DNA of 64,000 nucleotides from the NCBI RefSeq assembly GCF_003284975.1, contig NZ_QMEU01000012.1, positions 17,414 to 81,413 on the forward strand. The letters are read 5' to 3'. The position numbers were made by a program, and so were the translations under genes. The notes below the pieces were generated by a model, which had not been told where the DNA came from, ran no database searches, and saw only the letters and a list, made by a program, of their open reading frames with translations. Shown piece by piece: positions 63,872 through 64,000 of the stretch. Source of the stretch: Mycobacterium colombiense. Lineage in GTDB: Bacteria; Actinomycetota; Actinomycetes; Mycobacteriales; Mycobacteriaceae. Numbering within the stretch: the first letter of the stretch is position 1; each line of letters opens with the position of its first letter.

Positions 63872-63898
63872 GCGGTGCGAGTAGCACGATTTCGCACC
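63872..63898 (+). promoter_or_regulatory. Hairpin in the leader of the last gene
   Basis: CGGTGCGA (63872-63879) and TCGCACCG (63891-63898) are perfect 8-bp inverted arms around an 11-base loop, in the leader about 35 bases before the ATG at 63933. It could be an RNA hairpin or a repressor site. Confidence 0.4.
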
Positions 63899-63932
63899 GA
63901 CCGGAGGAAGGAACCGTCGACAGAGAGGATGG

Positions 63933-64000
63933 ATGAACCCAGTGAAGATCAGAGAACTCATCGCTGGTTCGTTGCTTGTGGGCGCTCTTGGGGTGGCCGC
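63933..64000 (+). CDS. Start of an exported protein (runs off the window)
   Basis: Only 22 codons are visible: MNPVKIRELIAGSLLVGALGVA. A short basic start followed by a hydrophobic core is the pattern of a Sec signal peptide. The ATG is preceded by GAGAGGA. The leader is long and carries a hairpin and a probable regulated promoter. The mature protein is outside the window, so no function can be given. Confidence 0.6.
   Translation, partial: MNPVKIRELIAGSLLVGALGVA

Overview
The window is a high-GC actinobacterial chromosome segment that reads clearly as Mycobacterium, most likely a slow grower of the M. avium complex or a close relative. It carries a glycopeptidolipid (GPL) locus: MbtH, two large NRPSs, MmpS/MmpL and DrrABC exporters, several GT1 glycosyltransferases with the N-terminus SYGTRGDIEP, and TylF-type sugar O-methyltransferases. 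Next to it is the conserved mutA-mutB-meaB-lipL block that also exists in M. tuberculosis (Rv1491c to Rv1497).

Layout. (1) 1-2502, minus strand: the 5' end of a second NRPS, running off the window, preceded by a decayed mbtH. (2) 2793-21014, minus: mbtH, mps1 and mps2, ending in a perfect intrinsic terminator. The domain order is C-A-T-E, C-A-T-E, C / A-T-E, C-A-T-R. It fits a D-Phe, D-allo-Thr, D-Ala, L-alaninol lipopeptide released by reduction. (3) 21706-30839, plus: mmpS4, mmpL4a, mmpL4b, then drrA, drrB, drrC, which are exporters of the lipid. (4) 30836-42530, mostly plus: a variable sugar island between drrC and a GT1 gene. It has a PglD/NeuD-type acyltransferase, a DegT aminotransferase, three GT2 and two GT1 glycosyltransferases, three methyltransferases and a polysaccharide pyruvyltransferase. 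By eye GC falls in roughly 31.8-36.7 kb. (5) 42539-54970, minus: a MEDS/ATPase regulator, three TylF-type methyltransferases, two GT1 enzymes, an NAD-dependent epimerase, two tandem sulfotransferases and a membrane acyltransferase, i.e. the core glycan and its decorations. (6) 55212-61769, minus: lipL, meaB, mutB, mutA (methylmalonyl-CoA mutase). (7) 61950-64000, plus: a TVP38-type membrane protein, a trypsin-like serine protease and the start of an exported protein.

How the genes fit together: Mps1 and Mps2, helped by MbtH, build the lipotripeptide-alaninol core. GT1 enzymes and the epimerase add 6-deoxyhexoses, TylF-type enzymes methylate them and the acyltransferase acetylates. The island enzymes would extend the glycan with an N-acylated amino sugar and possibly a pyruvate ketal, and the sulfotransferases could add sulfate. 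MmpS/MmpL and Drr carry the product outward. Most distinctive are the duplicated mbtH-NRPS unit with a dying mbtH copy and the combination of amino-sugar, pyruvylation and sulfation genes, which together predict an unusual, probably acidic GPL.
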